The notes beneath the pieces were generated by a model that saw only the letters and a list, made by a program, of their open reading frames with translations, searched no databases and had not been told where the DNA came from. A stretch of DNA of 64,000 nt. Origin: Alligator mississippiensis. Its lineage: Eukaryota; Chordata; Crocodylia; Alligatoridae. Positions 10,653 to 20,989 of this stretch are shown here, piece after piece (the stretch's first letter is position 1; every line of letters begins with the position of its first letter). The translations under genes and the position numbers were made by a program. The stretch spans positions 54,222,882 through 54,286,881 of the forward strand of contig NC_081824.1 of the NCBI RefSeq assembly GCF_030867095.1. Direction: 5' to 3'.

Positions 10653-10826
10653 GGGCTGGGACAGACATTGCGCACAAACTGGTTTAAGTGATCAGAAACT
10701 GGTTTGAACCTGTAACGGAACAGATGTTCAATGCATATAAACCAGTCTGAAAAACTACATTCAACCAGGTTTATCAGACTTAACTGATTAGGGTCAAACT
10801 GGTTTATGCAATATCTGTCCCAGCCC
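10653..10826. mobile_element. 174 bp MITE with about 30 bp TIRs
   Basis: The left end GGGCTGGGACAGACATTGCG and the reverse complement of the right end GGGCTGGGACAGATATTGCA match at 18 of 20, and similarity continues into AAACYRGTTT. The interior repeats the motif aaactggttt in both orientations. There is no coding capacity. Its TIR core GACAGACAT also occurs in the larger element at 59233-61126. The flanks show no clear duplication. Confidence 0.8.
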
Positions 10827-13800
10827 CCTTGCTAGTTTAAAATAAACCTGAGTCCCCCAGCATCCTGGCATGCTCTCTGTGCTGTGCAGGGCTCTCTGCT
10901 CCACAGCAGAGCTGGCCCCTCTCTTCTGCTCCTTGGCTGGAGCTTGGGCAGATGCTGCAGGCACAGTAGGGTCTTGTGCTCAAAGGAAATCTCTCCTTCC
11001 AAGATGAGCTTGGGAACAGAAATCCATTAGTTTATTAGATACTAAGTACTAGGGAAAATAGACAATGGCTTCATGGCCACTTGATACAAGGTAACCCCTG
11101 CACTTTAGAGGTGGTAATGATAGGCCTGAACAATTTTGATCCTCCATTATCAGGTTTTTACTGCATCATTTCTGCTTGTAGGCTGCCAGATACTTTCTCT
11201 TAGCTTGTGTAAAACTCCACATGTAAACAAAAACAAACTTTTATTATATCTGCTATTTAGCTGCTGTGTCTGCCTATCCCAACCATGCAGTTGGTCCAAT
11301 ACACTATATTACCAATATTAATTTTTATCCATCATATATATATACTTATTGCTCCTTCACATTTCCTGTTCGTAACCAGAATAAAATGGGTTTTGTTTCT
11401 TTACAATTGTTCTATTAAATTGATTGCTTTACAGTAGTTATTTGTGCTCATTTTCAGCCCTTGCTGTGATGTATGGTACTTCATGATTGAGGACAATGAT
11501 TCTGTGGAATCAGAGAGAAGGGAGAGTGAGCTTGATCTAAATATGGTGGAAAGATGTGATTGCTGAAGAAAAGGGAATGTGAAGTAGAGTTCTTGCATTC
11601 TATACAGATCAATCCCCTCCATGTAGTCATGTTTGTGACTGTTAGGATGTTTAGGTGTTTAAATGATTGGCTGAATTCCTAAATTTGGCCAGATAGGACA
11701 GTAGTGGGAGGCAGTTAATTTTAACTGCATTTTACTGGCTTGGTCTTGTTACTTAGGTGTTTAGTAAACAGGGTCTTTTTTCCCCTAAAAAGTTGGAATG
11801 CCTCTTATCTTGTATAAACAATTCCTATTCCAGTAATAAGTAGGAAGAATGTTAAATAGCAACTGTTAAGTACTTTTAAATCTGCAAGGCCTAGTGTATG
11901 TAACCAAGGTGCTTTAAATTTATTGTCTGTGGAATCCCTTGAACTATTGCTTTACTTATATCTGTATGTACACACACATTTATTATTTTTTGTTTGTTTG
12001 TTTGTTTGTTTGTTTTTTTGTAACCTAACATGTTGATAAGAAGAAAAAGTGCTGGAGGACTGGGAGAAAGAAAAAGCCAATATTAGGGTGCTAATCTTGA
12101 GCAAAAATTGTGGGAAGTCTGATGTGAGATACCTGTTGAATAATTAAAAGTTGGTAGGATCTGTGATCATAAAACCATATAAATGATTGAAAATAAATTT
12201 TGTGAAACACTGACATTTTTGAGATCTTAAACTTCCTTCCATAAAAGCAGCTGTTAATATACTTTAGACTTGTGTAAACTTTCTAATTTTTCACTCCATG
12301 ATATTCTAATAATTAGCACTACATGAAAATCAGTGCAGCATATTGCTGGGTTTGCATGTGGGATAAAAACGAACTTGCCCATCTCTAGATTCTAGAAGGC
12401 AACAAGCCAACAAAAATGATGTGTAGTGGGGTTTTGCCAGAACTGTTTCCTGGTCTAACACTGTACAAATTGTTGATATTGGGGAAGAAAATATTGTTCT
12501 GATGCAGACATGAGTGAAACCACCTTGAAGCTCTAGAAATGATAGCTGTTCCTTTTTGGTAAAACATGTAATGCAGTTAATATCATTTTGACATGAAGAG
12601 CTACCACCTAAAATGCAGGTACACTTAAGGCCAGAAATTAAGCTACGCTGGGTTTAATGAGAATTGTTTAATGAAGTATTAATGTTTAATGAAGCATGAA
12701 CATGTGAGGGGAAAAAAACATAAGAAATGGACAGGGATCATGGCAATAAGCCAGATAAATACTGTGAGCATGGCCATCAGAGAGAGTGCAGAGAGAACCG
12801 TTGGGCAGAGTAGTAACAAGAAAGAGACTTGGATCTGTGAGCATAGAAGCTGGCCTCTGTATTTACACCTGTGAAAAACAACCCTCAAGACCTGGAATAT
12901 TTATGAACAACTTGGGTAAAAAGGCATAACAAAACAAAATTGTTGCTGGGGAAAGATTGCCTGTGGTATAATTTGGTGTACACTGTATTTCTTTGAATAT
13001 ATAATATCCTTGAATTTTAAAATTTACACCAATTTTCTGATTCTCAGTTTTGAGAAGGAAGAAAAACAAAACATCAAATAAAGACACATTTAGAAAGATG
13101 GATGCAACCAACTATGATGCATGTAAGACTGCATCTTTATTATTTAACTCAAATTTTAAGATGTAGTTCTTTTTTTAACCGTGTTTTTAGTTGAAGGAAT
13201 TTATATATAGCGACTTAAGCAATCCAGGTTTTGTATAGATGAATTCAACTGGGCTCTTTTTAATGTAACAAACTCAAAAGACTTGCACTTAGAAACAAAG
13301 AATATGGATCATGTGTTCAGGATACAGGGCTTTTATCTGGGGAAAGCAGATCCAAAAGACTGTCGGGGTGAAGGAATATATTCATGATACACTTGCTGAA
13401 CACAAACTCCCAGTGTGGTGTCACTGTCCAGAGTACTAATACAATTCTTTTCTGCATAATATGGTAAATATCGACCAGGGAAAGAATAGTATATCTAGCA
13501 TTGGTAAGTTTATTTACCCAGTCGGTTCTGGTATCAAAACTTAAAAAGAATATCAAAAGGTTTGGGGGGAGGGGGCACGTGGGAGGGGAAGTTATAGGAC
13601 TTGAGGCACAGAAAAAAATCTGCACTTGATTGTGCAACCTCCATTACAAGGCAATATGTCACTGTCCACTACAGCTCCACCATGATGGACAATATTTTTT
13701 ATAAAGAAAGCTGGTTAGGGAAAGGGGCTGAAATTTCCTAGTTAAAGCATGGGAGCACAAAGAAAAGGACTGTACTTAAAGAAGAGAGGGGCAATACTGT

Positions 13801-14150
13801 CATGACCCTACAATGTTTTGAGAGGTCCGTGGGATGTTATGCATGTTTTCTTGAGTTTTACTGATATGGCACGTGTGGCCTTTACAGATAGGTGGCGTTA
13901 AGCTGCCTTTGGCTGTATCATCGTTATATTTTTATGCACTGTGGGTGTTTGATATCAAGTATCTTATATGTTATAAGGCCAGGGGCTGCTCCCTAAGTAA
14001 TGTATTTCTTGTGCACCTCAGAAACTCAAAGCCTTATTGGCTGAAGAGAGCTAATCCTGAGAATTAGCATCTGACAGGCTGCCACTGACCTGGTCAGGGC
14101 ACTTGAGACACGTCCTTCCTGACAATGATTTACATTTTGAAAGGAGAGAT
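10827..14150. other. Intergenic stretch without recognised genes
   Basis: Mostly AT-rich sequence. It includes a (GTTT)n run at about 11990-12014 and short low-complexity runs. No repeat family or splice-bounded coding segment was recognised, and all open frames are short and lack support. Confidence 0.5.
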
Positions 14151-14157
14151 CCATAAA

Positions 14158-14159
<2 letters not shown>

Positions 14160-14198
<39 letters not shown>

Positions 14199-14204
14199 GG
14201 GGGG
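14160..14204 (+). repeat. (TG)n microsatellite followed by poly-G
   Basis: About 18 TG units to 14195, then a 7 base G-run. It generates artefactual Thr/His open frames on the other strand. Confidence 0.95.
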
Positions 14205-14739
14205 GTGGGTGGAATCTGTCTTTTCTGAGCATATAACAAGGGTGATCCTTTGAGCTGATGAGATCCCCTCTAAGAGCTGGCAAGACCCAGGTGAGGCACG
14301 TAAAGCTGAGGTGCTATAGATCAAGGAGGTGCCCCCTGCCACATCTTAGCTGGTTCTGCATGGTTAAGCAGCTGAAGGCAGAGAAGGATTTGGGGCTGAA
14401 CAACATCCTTGACAGCCTGGGAGTGTTTTTTTCAAAGGTACAGCTGACTGCATCCGGGGCCAACATGTATTGCATACATACCTGGAAACTAGGTTTGAGG
14501 GACAGAACACAGGGGTGACACTCACACCTGAAGCACTGACTAGTACCAATAAAGCACTTAGATTAGATTACAGGGGTGAGAGGTTGTCTCCAGAACTCAC
14601 TCTTCAAGAGACTGGAGAGTTAAGTTCATCCCTAAGCAAAAAATGAGAACTGATAAAGAAGGCTCTCCTACACCTGTTCTTTGCTTGCCTGCTTTGCTGT
14701 CTCTGAAGGGCTTGCTAACACTGGCAATACATAGGAGGT

Positions 14740-15110
14740 TCCCATGGGTGCATGTGCACCCCTTGAGTGTGGCGGTACATCCCCCTGCGAAAAGGCACTG
14801 CCGACACTTCCGGCGGCACCTCCAGGCCATCGCCACTCAGCACTCCTTCCCCCTCCATCACCGGCAGCATCTGTGGGCAGTCCGCAACTGCTGCTGGCCA
14901 TTGCCAACGCTGCCGGCAGCACCTGTGGGTGGTCACCAACTGCTGTTCAGTGCTCCCCACTTATCGCCACCATGCTCCTGCTGCTGACAGTGCCGCTACC
15001 GCCTGTGGGAGCTTGCCATGCCCCACCCAGCCTCTGGGGGCACACGGTGTTCATGCTTGCTAAGCAGCTGAGAGAGTGCACCCATGCTCCCTCACAATTC
15101 CTCTTTACTC
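14740..15110. repeat. GC-rich quasi-repetitive block
   Basis: Words such as ccggcagcayctgtgggyrg and the gccactg/ccaactgctg type recur irregularly at 30-60 base intervals. The block is bounded by ggttcccatgggtgcatg on the left and the inverted-looking agtgcacccatgctccctc on the right, so it may be the core of a TIR element. Long open frames here in several frames on both strands reflect composition, not genes. Confidence 0.4.
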
Positions 15111-15830
15111 AAGGGCAGTGGGGGATCTGAGAGGGTGAAGACACTAGTTTCAGACATTGTCAGCAGTCCCTTGGAGTTGAGGATGATGTCTGTCAGGCTT
15201 GATGATTCCTCAGGTGACTGAGGAGCCCAATTCTGGATACACATGTTCTTCGGTAATGGGGGCATGTTGTGTGGGGGAGTGGAATTTGCAGCCCCAGGTT
15301 GGTCTCCTCCTGCTGCTGCCGCTGTTCATTTTGCTTTGTTCCTCTTGGCTGAAGTTAGTTTGTCTTCCCCACAGATACACCTGTTGCCCTAGAAGGCCAC
15401 TTCTGCACACAACAAGTTCTCCCCAGTTCTAGGTTACTAGACAGGTCCCATTTATCGCTGCCTGTTTCTCTGGCTATAGACAGCAATGAGTGGTGGGCAT
15501 GCCACTCTGCTGTCCTTCCCTGTTCCCAATGAGAACAATGGTGGGATCTGCCTGGAGATCCTGTCTGGGAGGGCACTGCACGTGTCGACTGTCAAAGTGT
15601 AGCATGCCTGTGCACGGGGCCCTGGCCACAAGCACCTCTGTCTACCATTTTGACTTAGCAGTAGCTGTAGTGGCAGCAGTGTGCTCTTTCTGTGAGGAGG
15701 AGGTTCTTTCATATCCTTCCTGGGCTGCCCTCTGCTGTCACCACTCTTTGATGCCCTCAGCACTCTCTTTGGTGCACTGAATTTTGACTTCTCTCAGCAT
15801 TTTCTGTATCCTATACTGAACAGCATCTGC
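15111..15830. other. Unclassified sequence, possibly old interspersed repeat
   Basis: Moderately GC-rich text such as cagtcccttggagttgagga looks like sauropsid repeat sequence, but I cannot name the family. No gene structure was seen. Confidence 0.35.
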
Positions 15831-16656
15831 CTGGCCAGCTTCCTGCTAGGCAGGGCCATGGCAATGACCAGGGATCTGGGTTTTCCATTTGCCCCAGAAA
15901 AATGCAGGAAAACATGGATTTTCTCATTTTAAGGAGAAAAACGCAGATTTTCTTTAAAGAAGAAAAACATGGGAAACAGCAGGTTGCCAGCCAGCAAAGG
16001 GAAGAGATCTATCCGGCAAGGGGCTGGAGGGAGTGAGAGGAGGGTGATCAGGCAGGGTTTGCTGCGTGTGCCTGGCTGCCCCAAGCATGTGCGTATATAG
16101 AGTGTGGAGAGCAGGTCCCTGCAGGCAAGTCTGGGAGAGCGGGGGATTGAGGCCCCCATAGTGAAGCAGGGAGTTACCCAGCTGGAGTGATGCATGGGAC
16201 TTGGGGGCCAGGGCTAGAATGTGTGGCTACATGCCTGGCTGGGGAGCAGGATGGAGCTGTGGAGGATTTGTCTGGAGGGATGTGGTAGACTGGCTCCCTG
16301 CCAGTGTGCTCTCCCAGGGGGCAGGTACGGGGGGGGGGGGGGAGGGGGCTGTGCCCCTCAGACTTGTGCATAGAGCAGGGCCAGATGCTGTGGGGGGAAG
16401 CAGGGGGCTGACAGTGGGGAGTGAGGGGCACCAGCAGGGCTAAGGGGACTATTGGTCAGGAATGAGAAGCAATGGCATGGGCAAGGCACTGGCAAGTCAG
16501 GGCTGCTTAGTGCCACAAAGCAGTGGGGGGCAGGAGACAGCCACAGCTGGACCCACATCCTGGTGAAAGAAGTGGCAAGTGCTGATTTTTTCCATGATAA
16601 AAAACAAACAAACAAAAAAAAAACAAAAACAACAAAACCCCACCAAAATCAAATAC

Positions 16657-16836
16657 CAAAATTGATAGGTATTTAGGATTTATTTAATCATAATGGACTG
16701 AGGCACTGGTAGGTTTCCAGCTTGCCTTAAAATTGTAATGTATTTTATTTATATATATAATTTTAAAGCAAGTTGGAAACCTACCAGTGCCTCAATCCTT
16801 TATAATAAAATAAATTCTAAATACTGATCAATTTTG
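16657..16836. mobile_element. Palindromic MITE, two arms of about 78 bp
   Basis: Arm 16657-16734 and arm 16759-16836 are near-complementary over their whole length. The shared inner block ggcactggtaggtttcc is identical. The AT-rich loop is about 24 bases. The element has no coding sequence. The flanks are T/A-rich, so a target duplication cannot be defined with confidence. It sits within a larger repeat-like stretch that has gaaaaa..atgggatttt words on both sides (15895-15970 and 16870-16935). Confidence 0.85.
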
Positions 16837-17185
16837 ATTTTTGTGTGTGTGTGTGATGGCATTGCATTTTAATAGCGGAAAAATGTGGATTTTGTGTATA
16901 ATATTTATCAGCAAATTTGTGTTTTTTAAAGAGAGAAAACAGAATCTCTCTGTGGCTGACAAGCCACAGGGTCTACCTCTGATACTCCCCAATTCCACTT
17001 GAATTTGGACACTTTATCTTGCAACCAAATGCTGAGCAGTTTGTCATGCTGGGCCGTCCAGGGAGCATTGTGCAAGGTGGAAGAGGGACAGCTGGTCCTA
17101 TAAACCCATTTTCACAGACTTCTTCTCACACTTTCAGCTTCTTTTCCACCGGGGTGATCTCACAACAGCAGCAGTCTCTCAATGC

Positions 17186-17398
17186 CTGAGGAACGGCGTT
17201 TGTGCCTGAAAGCTTGCAAAGAACCGCGGGGGCTGGACTACTGATCTTGCATAGGCCCCCTCCAGCTGTCATGTCCGTGAAATCTATGAAACGTTTTTTC
17301 CAATTATTTAGTTGGTCTAATAAGAGATCACATCTACCCAACGAACTTGGCCTGCCTGTGTTCTTAGACCAACACGGCTCCAACCAGCACCTCATGAG
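17186..17398 (+). mobile_element. Penelope-like tail, interrupted
   Basis: It carries the tail landmarks cctgaggaacggcgtttgtg and gaaagcttgcaaagaac. After an unrelated 68 bp segment it resumes with ttccaattatttagttgg, acccaacgaacttggcctg and cttagaccaacacggctcc. It lies about 160 bp upstream of the CpG island of PHF3. Confidence 0.8.
17225..17292 (+). mobile_element. 68 bp CR1 3' tail inserted in the Penelope tail
   Basis: The segment reads gggggctggactactgatc, then ggccccctccagctgtc, then gtgaaatctatgaaa. This follows the CR1 3' end, with its characteristic terminal octamer-like attctatga sequence. The Penelope sequence reads straight through if the segment is removed. It is a very short 5'-truncated insertion and younger than its host repeat. 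Confidence 0.75.
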
Positions 17399-17784
17399 GA
17401 CGCGTTTCCATCTCCGGTGACACGATTTGCTGACTCTGACAAGTGTTTCCTGCTTAGCTTCGGGGAGAGCCACCCCGCTTTGCGCACACACCACTTTTTT
17501 CTAGGATCTCTGTCATCAAGCTTTAAAAAAAAAATGAAGCCTCTTTCTCCCCCCTGCAGCGTCTGCTCCTCCCGGAGCTGGGCGGGCCGGCGATCTGGAA
17601 GGGCCTGCACCTCGCGAGTCTGCAGACCAGAACCGGAACCACCTCCCCTCGCTCTAGGGAGACGTTACTGGGGGGCGAACTCTCCTTTGGACCTCTCCTT
17701 AGCCCCGCCCGTCCACGGGGCTCCTCCCCAACGGGCACCCCCGCTTGCAACGCGCCTGGCCGCAACTGCGCATGCGTCCGGTGC

Positions 17785-17787
<3 letters not shown>

Positions 17788-17841
<54 letters not shown>

Positions 17842-17860
17842 TCTTCCCCCCCCCCCCCCC
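17788..17860 (+). repeat. (GT)26 tract and poly-C beside the PHF3 promoter
   Basis: GT repeats run from 17788 to 17840, followed by ctcttc and then a C-run ending at 17860. Alternating purine-pyrimidine DNA of this length can adopt Z-DNA, and the C-run can form i-motif or G-quadruplex structures. It lies within the CpG island and about 200 bp before the inferred exon 1 donor. Confidence 0.95.
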
Positions 17861-17959
17861 GTAAACAGCGCGGTCACGTGCCCGTCGCGCGGCTCCGCGG
17901 GCCTCACGCTGCAGGGACGCGGGGAGCGAGCGCCGGGCGGGGCGGGACCGACCCCTGGG

Positions 17960-18068
17960 GCCGACGAGGGGGAGGGGCAGGAGGGCCAGCGCGTCAGCAG
18001 CGACCTGCACGCGCCGCCGCCTCGTCCCTGCGCCTCGGGCCCGGGGCAGCGCCGGGCGGCGGAGCCGG
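17960..18068 (+). other. PHF3: Probable PHF3 non-coding exon 1 (donor certain, start not)
   Basis: The sequence ending ggcggcggagccgg is followed by gtgagt at 18069, a consensus donor in the middle of the island. It would join to ggctgaaag at 37079, placing the start codon in exon 2 as in other vertebrate PHF3 genes. The 5' end of the exon is not defined by the sequence, so the start given is a guess. Confidence 0.5.
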
Positions 18069-19510
18069 GTGAGTGCGGGCGAGGGGCGGTGAGTGGGGGC
18101 TGGGGGATCTGTGCCACCGCGGAGGGAAGCGGGGCGGCGGGGCCCGACCGCGCCCGTGACTGGGCCTGCCTCGGCGCTGGCCCCGCCCCTTACCCAGCGG
18201 CGGCCTGGGCCGCGCCGCCGCCGCCTGCGCCTCAGGCCCGACCCCGCAGCAGCAAGAGCGCCAGGCCTCGCCTGGCAGCTGCCCCCGCGTGCCCCGGCTC
18301 CGGCCCGGGGTGCAGGCAGGCGGGGACCGGGCGGGGCGCCCCGCAGGCCGGGCCCGGGCTGTCAGGGAGGACGAGCGGTGGGTCCCGCCTGGCTTCAGCC
18401 TGACTGCAGCGGGCCTGGCTCCTCCTCCGCTTGCGGGCCATCGCGCCCCCCCGCGCACGTTTGGAGCTGGGGGGGGGAGGGGGAACAGGCACCTCGTGGG
18501 GTCTCGCTCGGTAGTGCCCATGTGCTAGGCAGTGCTCCCTCACCGCACCCTGCCTGCCAGGGCTGGGCCCCTCTGCAGGGATTAACACTGTCCTTTCTAG
18601 CCTCTGGGATTAGGTCCCAGGATCCTGACGGTGTCCTCTCCTAGCCCCCCCATGCCAGGATTGGGCCCATAAACAGCAGGGTCACGTGCACAATGGGACC
18701 CCCCTGGGGCAGGGGAGGTGCAGGGTATGCCTGGCCCTGCCTTTGGGTGCCCTGTCTCTCGCACAGGACCTTGGGCTTTTTCTCTATCAAGAAATTCAGG
18801 GCTGCGGGACTTTACCCCTCCCCTGTCACCAAATCTGGGGAGCCCCATGCACTGGATCTGGCCACGGGTTGGGGGTTGAGCATCCGCAGCTTGGATCATA
18901 GTCAGCTGAACATCATGCCTCCTTTTGTGCCTTTTCGGTATGGATAAGTGATGGGCTCGATCACTTTTTTTCAGTGCCTTTTAAAAGTGTGTGCTGAGTT
19001 ACAGTGACACTGTAATCAGTCAGCTTTGACTTAATTGGGCTGTTGAATAGTTCTTAAAGAAGGGAAATTAATGGGTAACTTCCCATTTATCCCAGTGACT
19101 TTTGGTTTAATTTCATTTAATAAAAAAGGTGCGTTTATTGAGTTTGGTGAGTTTACCAGAACTGTTATATGCTTGGTGGCCAGCAGGGCAGGGTGGTACC
19201 TTTAGAGACCAAGTGGTTCAGAAAGCAGTTAGCTTTTGTAGGCCTCAGTCTACTTGGAAAGATGCTTATGCTTTTCTGAACCACTTTGTCTCTAAAACAG
19301 TGACTCCCAACCTTTTTAAACTAAAGGCACTCCCTCAGAAAATACCAGCTCTTGATATTTACTCATTTTTTGACTATGGAAAAAATATTGAGTTGTTCTT
19401 CTGTTGTATGGAACCCAGAAAGATCGCAACAGGCCAGAATGTTTTTGATCTACAGATTGGTTCCTATTTGAAATCTCTGGGTTTAGCTTGTGAATTGAGA
19501 TACCTTAAAG

Positions 19511-20876
19511 GAGGGGCAGGCAATTATTTCGTGTGGAGGGTCGCTTACTCATATATGGTGAGCTGTTGAGGGCTGCATGGGTAGCCCCTCCCCTTGACAG
19601 GTGCCCTGCCTCCTGGTCACCATCTTGGGATCAAAGTCCCAGGGCCAGTACCCGTGGGGCCCAGAGGCTGGCAGGAGTTTGTGGAGCCGGGCTGGGCTGC
19701 ACCAACAGGGAGGGAGAGGGGGGAGCTGGGCTGTCTCCACAGACCTCCTGCCGGCCAGGACCCTGTACCCCTGCTGCCCTGCTCTGGGCCCTGCTGTCGC
19801 TGTTCCTGGGACACTGGTGTGGGCCCTGCGCTCCCGCTCACTCCCAGTGCCCCCCAGCCCTGTGGTACAGGAGGGGGGCAGCACACAGCCCCGACCCCCT
19901 GCTTGCCGGCAGGGAAGGAGCTGGTGCAGAGCGTAGGGAAAAGCAACTCCTCACCCGCCCCGTGGCCAGCGCTACCTGCTTCAGCTGCTAGCAGTCCGTG
20001 AGAGGATGTTCTGAGCAGGCACAGGCAGCTTCACGAGGCCTGTGAGTGACTGCAGCAAGGAGCACCAGCCATGGGGCAGCGGAGGGGCTGATTTTTCCCC
20101 CACACTCTGCACCAGTTTGTAACTCACCCCTGCTGCCAGCCTGGGCCCCGTGCCGACTCCGGGCTTGCCTGTTGGGGCTGTGCACGGCGGCAGCAGCTGT
20201 GGCCCCTCGGCTTGCAACACCGAGCAGTATTTGCTGCTGCTGCTGCTCCCCCTCAGTTCGCGTGCTGGGCAGCACAGGGGCAGCGGTGGCAGCCTACTGC
20301 GGCATGAGCTCCGGGCGGGCAGCAGCAAACCCTGACCAGCTCAGCAAGCAACGGGGTCTCAGCTGCTGCCGCTGCGGCACAGCCCCAAGGGGTGAGCCTG
20401 GAGCAAGCATGGGGCCGGGTTACAAGCTGGTGCTGAGTGCAGAGGAAAAGTGGCTCTGTGGCTGGCATCCCGCACTGCAGCCGCTTGCAGCCCACTCAGG
20501 GTGGGCTCAGGACAGCCCCATGTGGGCTGCAGGCGGCTGCAGCAGGGAGTGCTGGCCACGGGGTGGGGGAGGGGCCGCTGCTTTTCCCTGCATTTCATAC
20601 CAGCTCCTTCTCTGGCCCCCCTCCCTCCCTCCCTCCCGAGCTTTCTGCAGGGGGCAGGCATGTGGTCCCAGGCCAGAAGCCAGGGCTGGGGGTAAGGGGC
20701 CAGGTGGGCCCTGCTGTTGCAGGAGTCTGCTGAGGATTCCCCTGGGTCCTACTGTCCCTGGTTCCTGTCATTTTTGACAGGAACCAAGGACAGATTAAAA
20801 TTTAATTTTCAAAAAATTTTAGGGGCCCCATGGGTCTGATAGAATGGCCTCGTGGGCCAGATTTTGCCCACCCCTG
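19511..20876 (+). mobile_element. Inner layer: hAT family B, long copy 1
   Basis: It starts GAGGGGCAGGCAATTATTT and ends ttttgcccacccctg, so the termini follow CAGGGGYRGGCAA. The duplication ccttaaag (19503-19510) / ccttaaaa (20877-20884) matches at 7 of 8. The interior is GC-rich with repeated words (ctgcagccact, ggggtgg, gcaagcatg) and a terminal hairpin at 20752-20793. It has no recognisable transposase, and open frames on both strands are compositional. The related copy is at 52379-53608 and the miniature at 23669-23831. Confidence 0.85.
20752..20793. repeat. Hairpin near the 3' end of family B copy 1
   Basis: Arms 20752-20769 and 20776-20793 pair at 17 of 18 positions around the loop attttt. 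The corresponding hairpin of copy 2 is at 53485-53526. Confidence 0.9.
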
Positions 20877-20989
20877 CCTTAAAAGGATCTTGCAGCCACC
20901 ACCCTGGTTGAGAATCACTGCTTTAAGGTGGCACCCTGTCCTACCTTCTGCCTGACTTCAGACTAATACAGCTAGCTACCTCTTTCTAT

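Larger units (their letters stand above)
17560..18480 (+). promoter_or_regulatory. PHF3: CpG island, PHF3 promoter region
   Basis: A sharp shift occurs to very GC-rich, CpG-dense sequence (for example gcggctccgcgggcc, gccgggcggcgg), unlike all surrounding DNA. It lies between PTP4A1 and the first coding exon of PHF3 and is the only CpG island-like tract in the window, so it is the natural PHF3 promoter. There is no TATA box near the inferred exon. It contains GC boxes and the GT tract described separately. Long open frames across it in several frames are compositional. Confidence 0.8.
19298..20920. mobile_element. Middle layer: hAT-like element (CAGTGRYTCYCAACC ends)
   Basis: The left end is CAGTGACTCCCAACC and the reverse complement of the right end CAGTGATTCTCAACC, two transitions apart. 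The flanks ctctaaaa and ctttaagg match at 5 of 8, all differences being transitions, as expected of an old 8 bp duplication. The element itself is short; most of its span is the family B element inserted at 19511-20876. Confidence 0.65.
19190..20985 (+). mobile_element. Outer layer of a transposon nest: tail-like repeat split in two
   Basis: The left piece (to 19297) carries agaccaagtggttcagaaag and gcttatgcttttctgaacc. The right piece (from 20921) carries ctttaaggtggcaccctg and cttcagactaatacagcta. Together they match a common sauropsid repeat tail whose text runs from 'gcttatgc…' through 'aaggtgccacc…' to 'cagactaacacggctac', interrupted here by the elements at 19298-20920. The family was not settled; it could be Penelope-like. 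Confidence 0.55.

Noticed and set aside
14026-14342. Thr/His repeat proteins on the - strand
   Set aside because: Translation artefact of the (TG)n microsatellite.
16801-16855. Short (TG) run after the palindromic MITE taken as a tail
   Set aside because: It is only a few units long and lies outside the arms; there is no evidence that it belongs to the element.
17417-18644. Long open frames through the CpG island on both strands
   Set aside because: They overlap in several frames, run through the GT tract and are explained by high GC content with few stops. No domain is recognisable.
19533-20777. Multiple long open frames within family B copy 1 (and 52369-53627 in copy 2)
   Set aside because: They occur in many frames on both strands of a GC-rich transposon core and are not shared as a conserved protein between the two copies.
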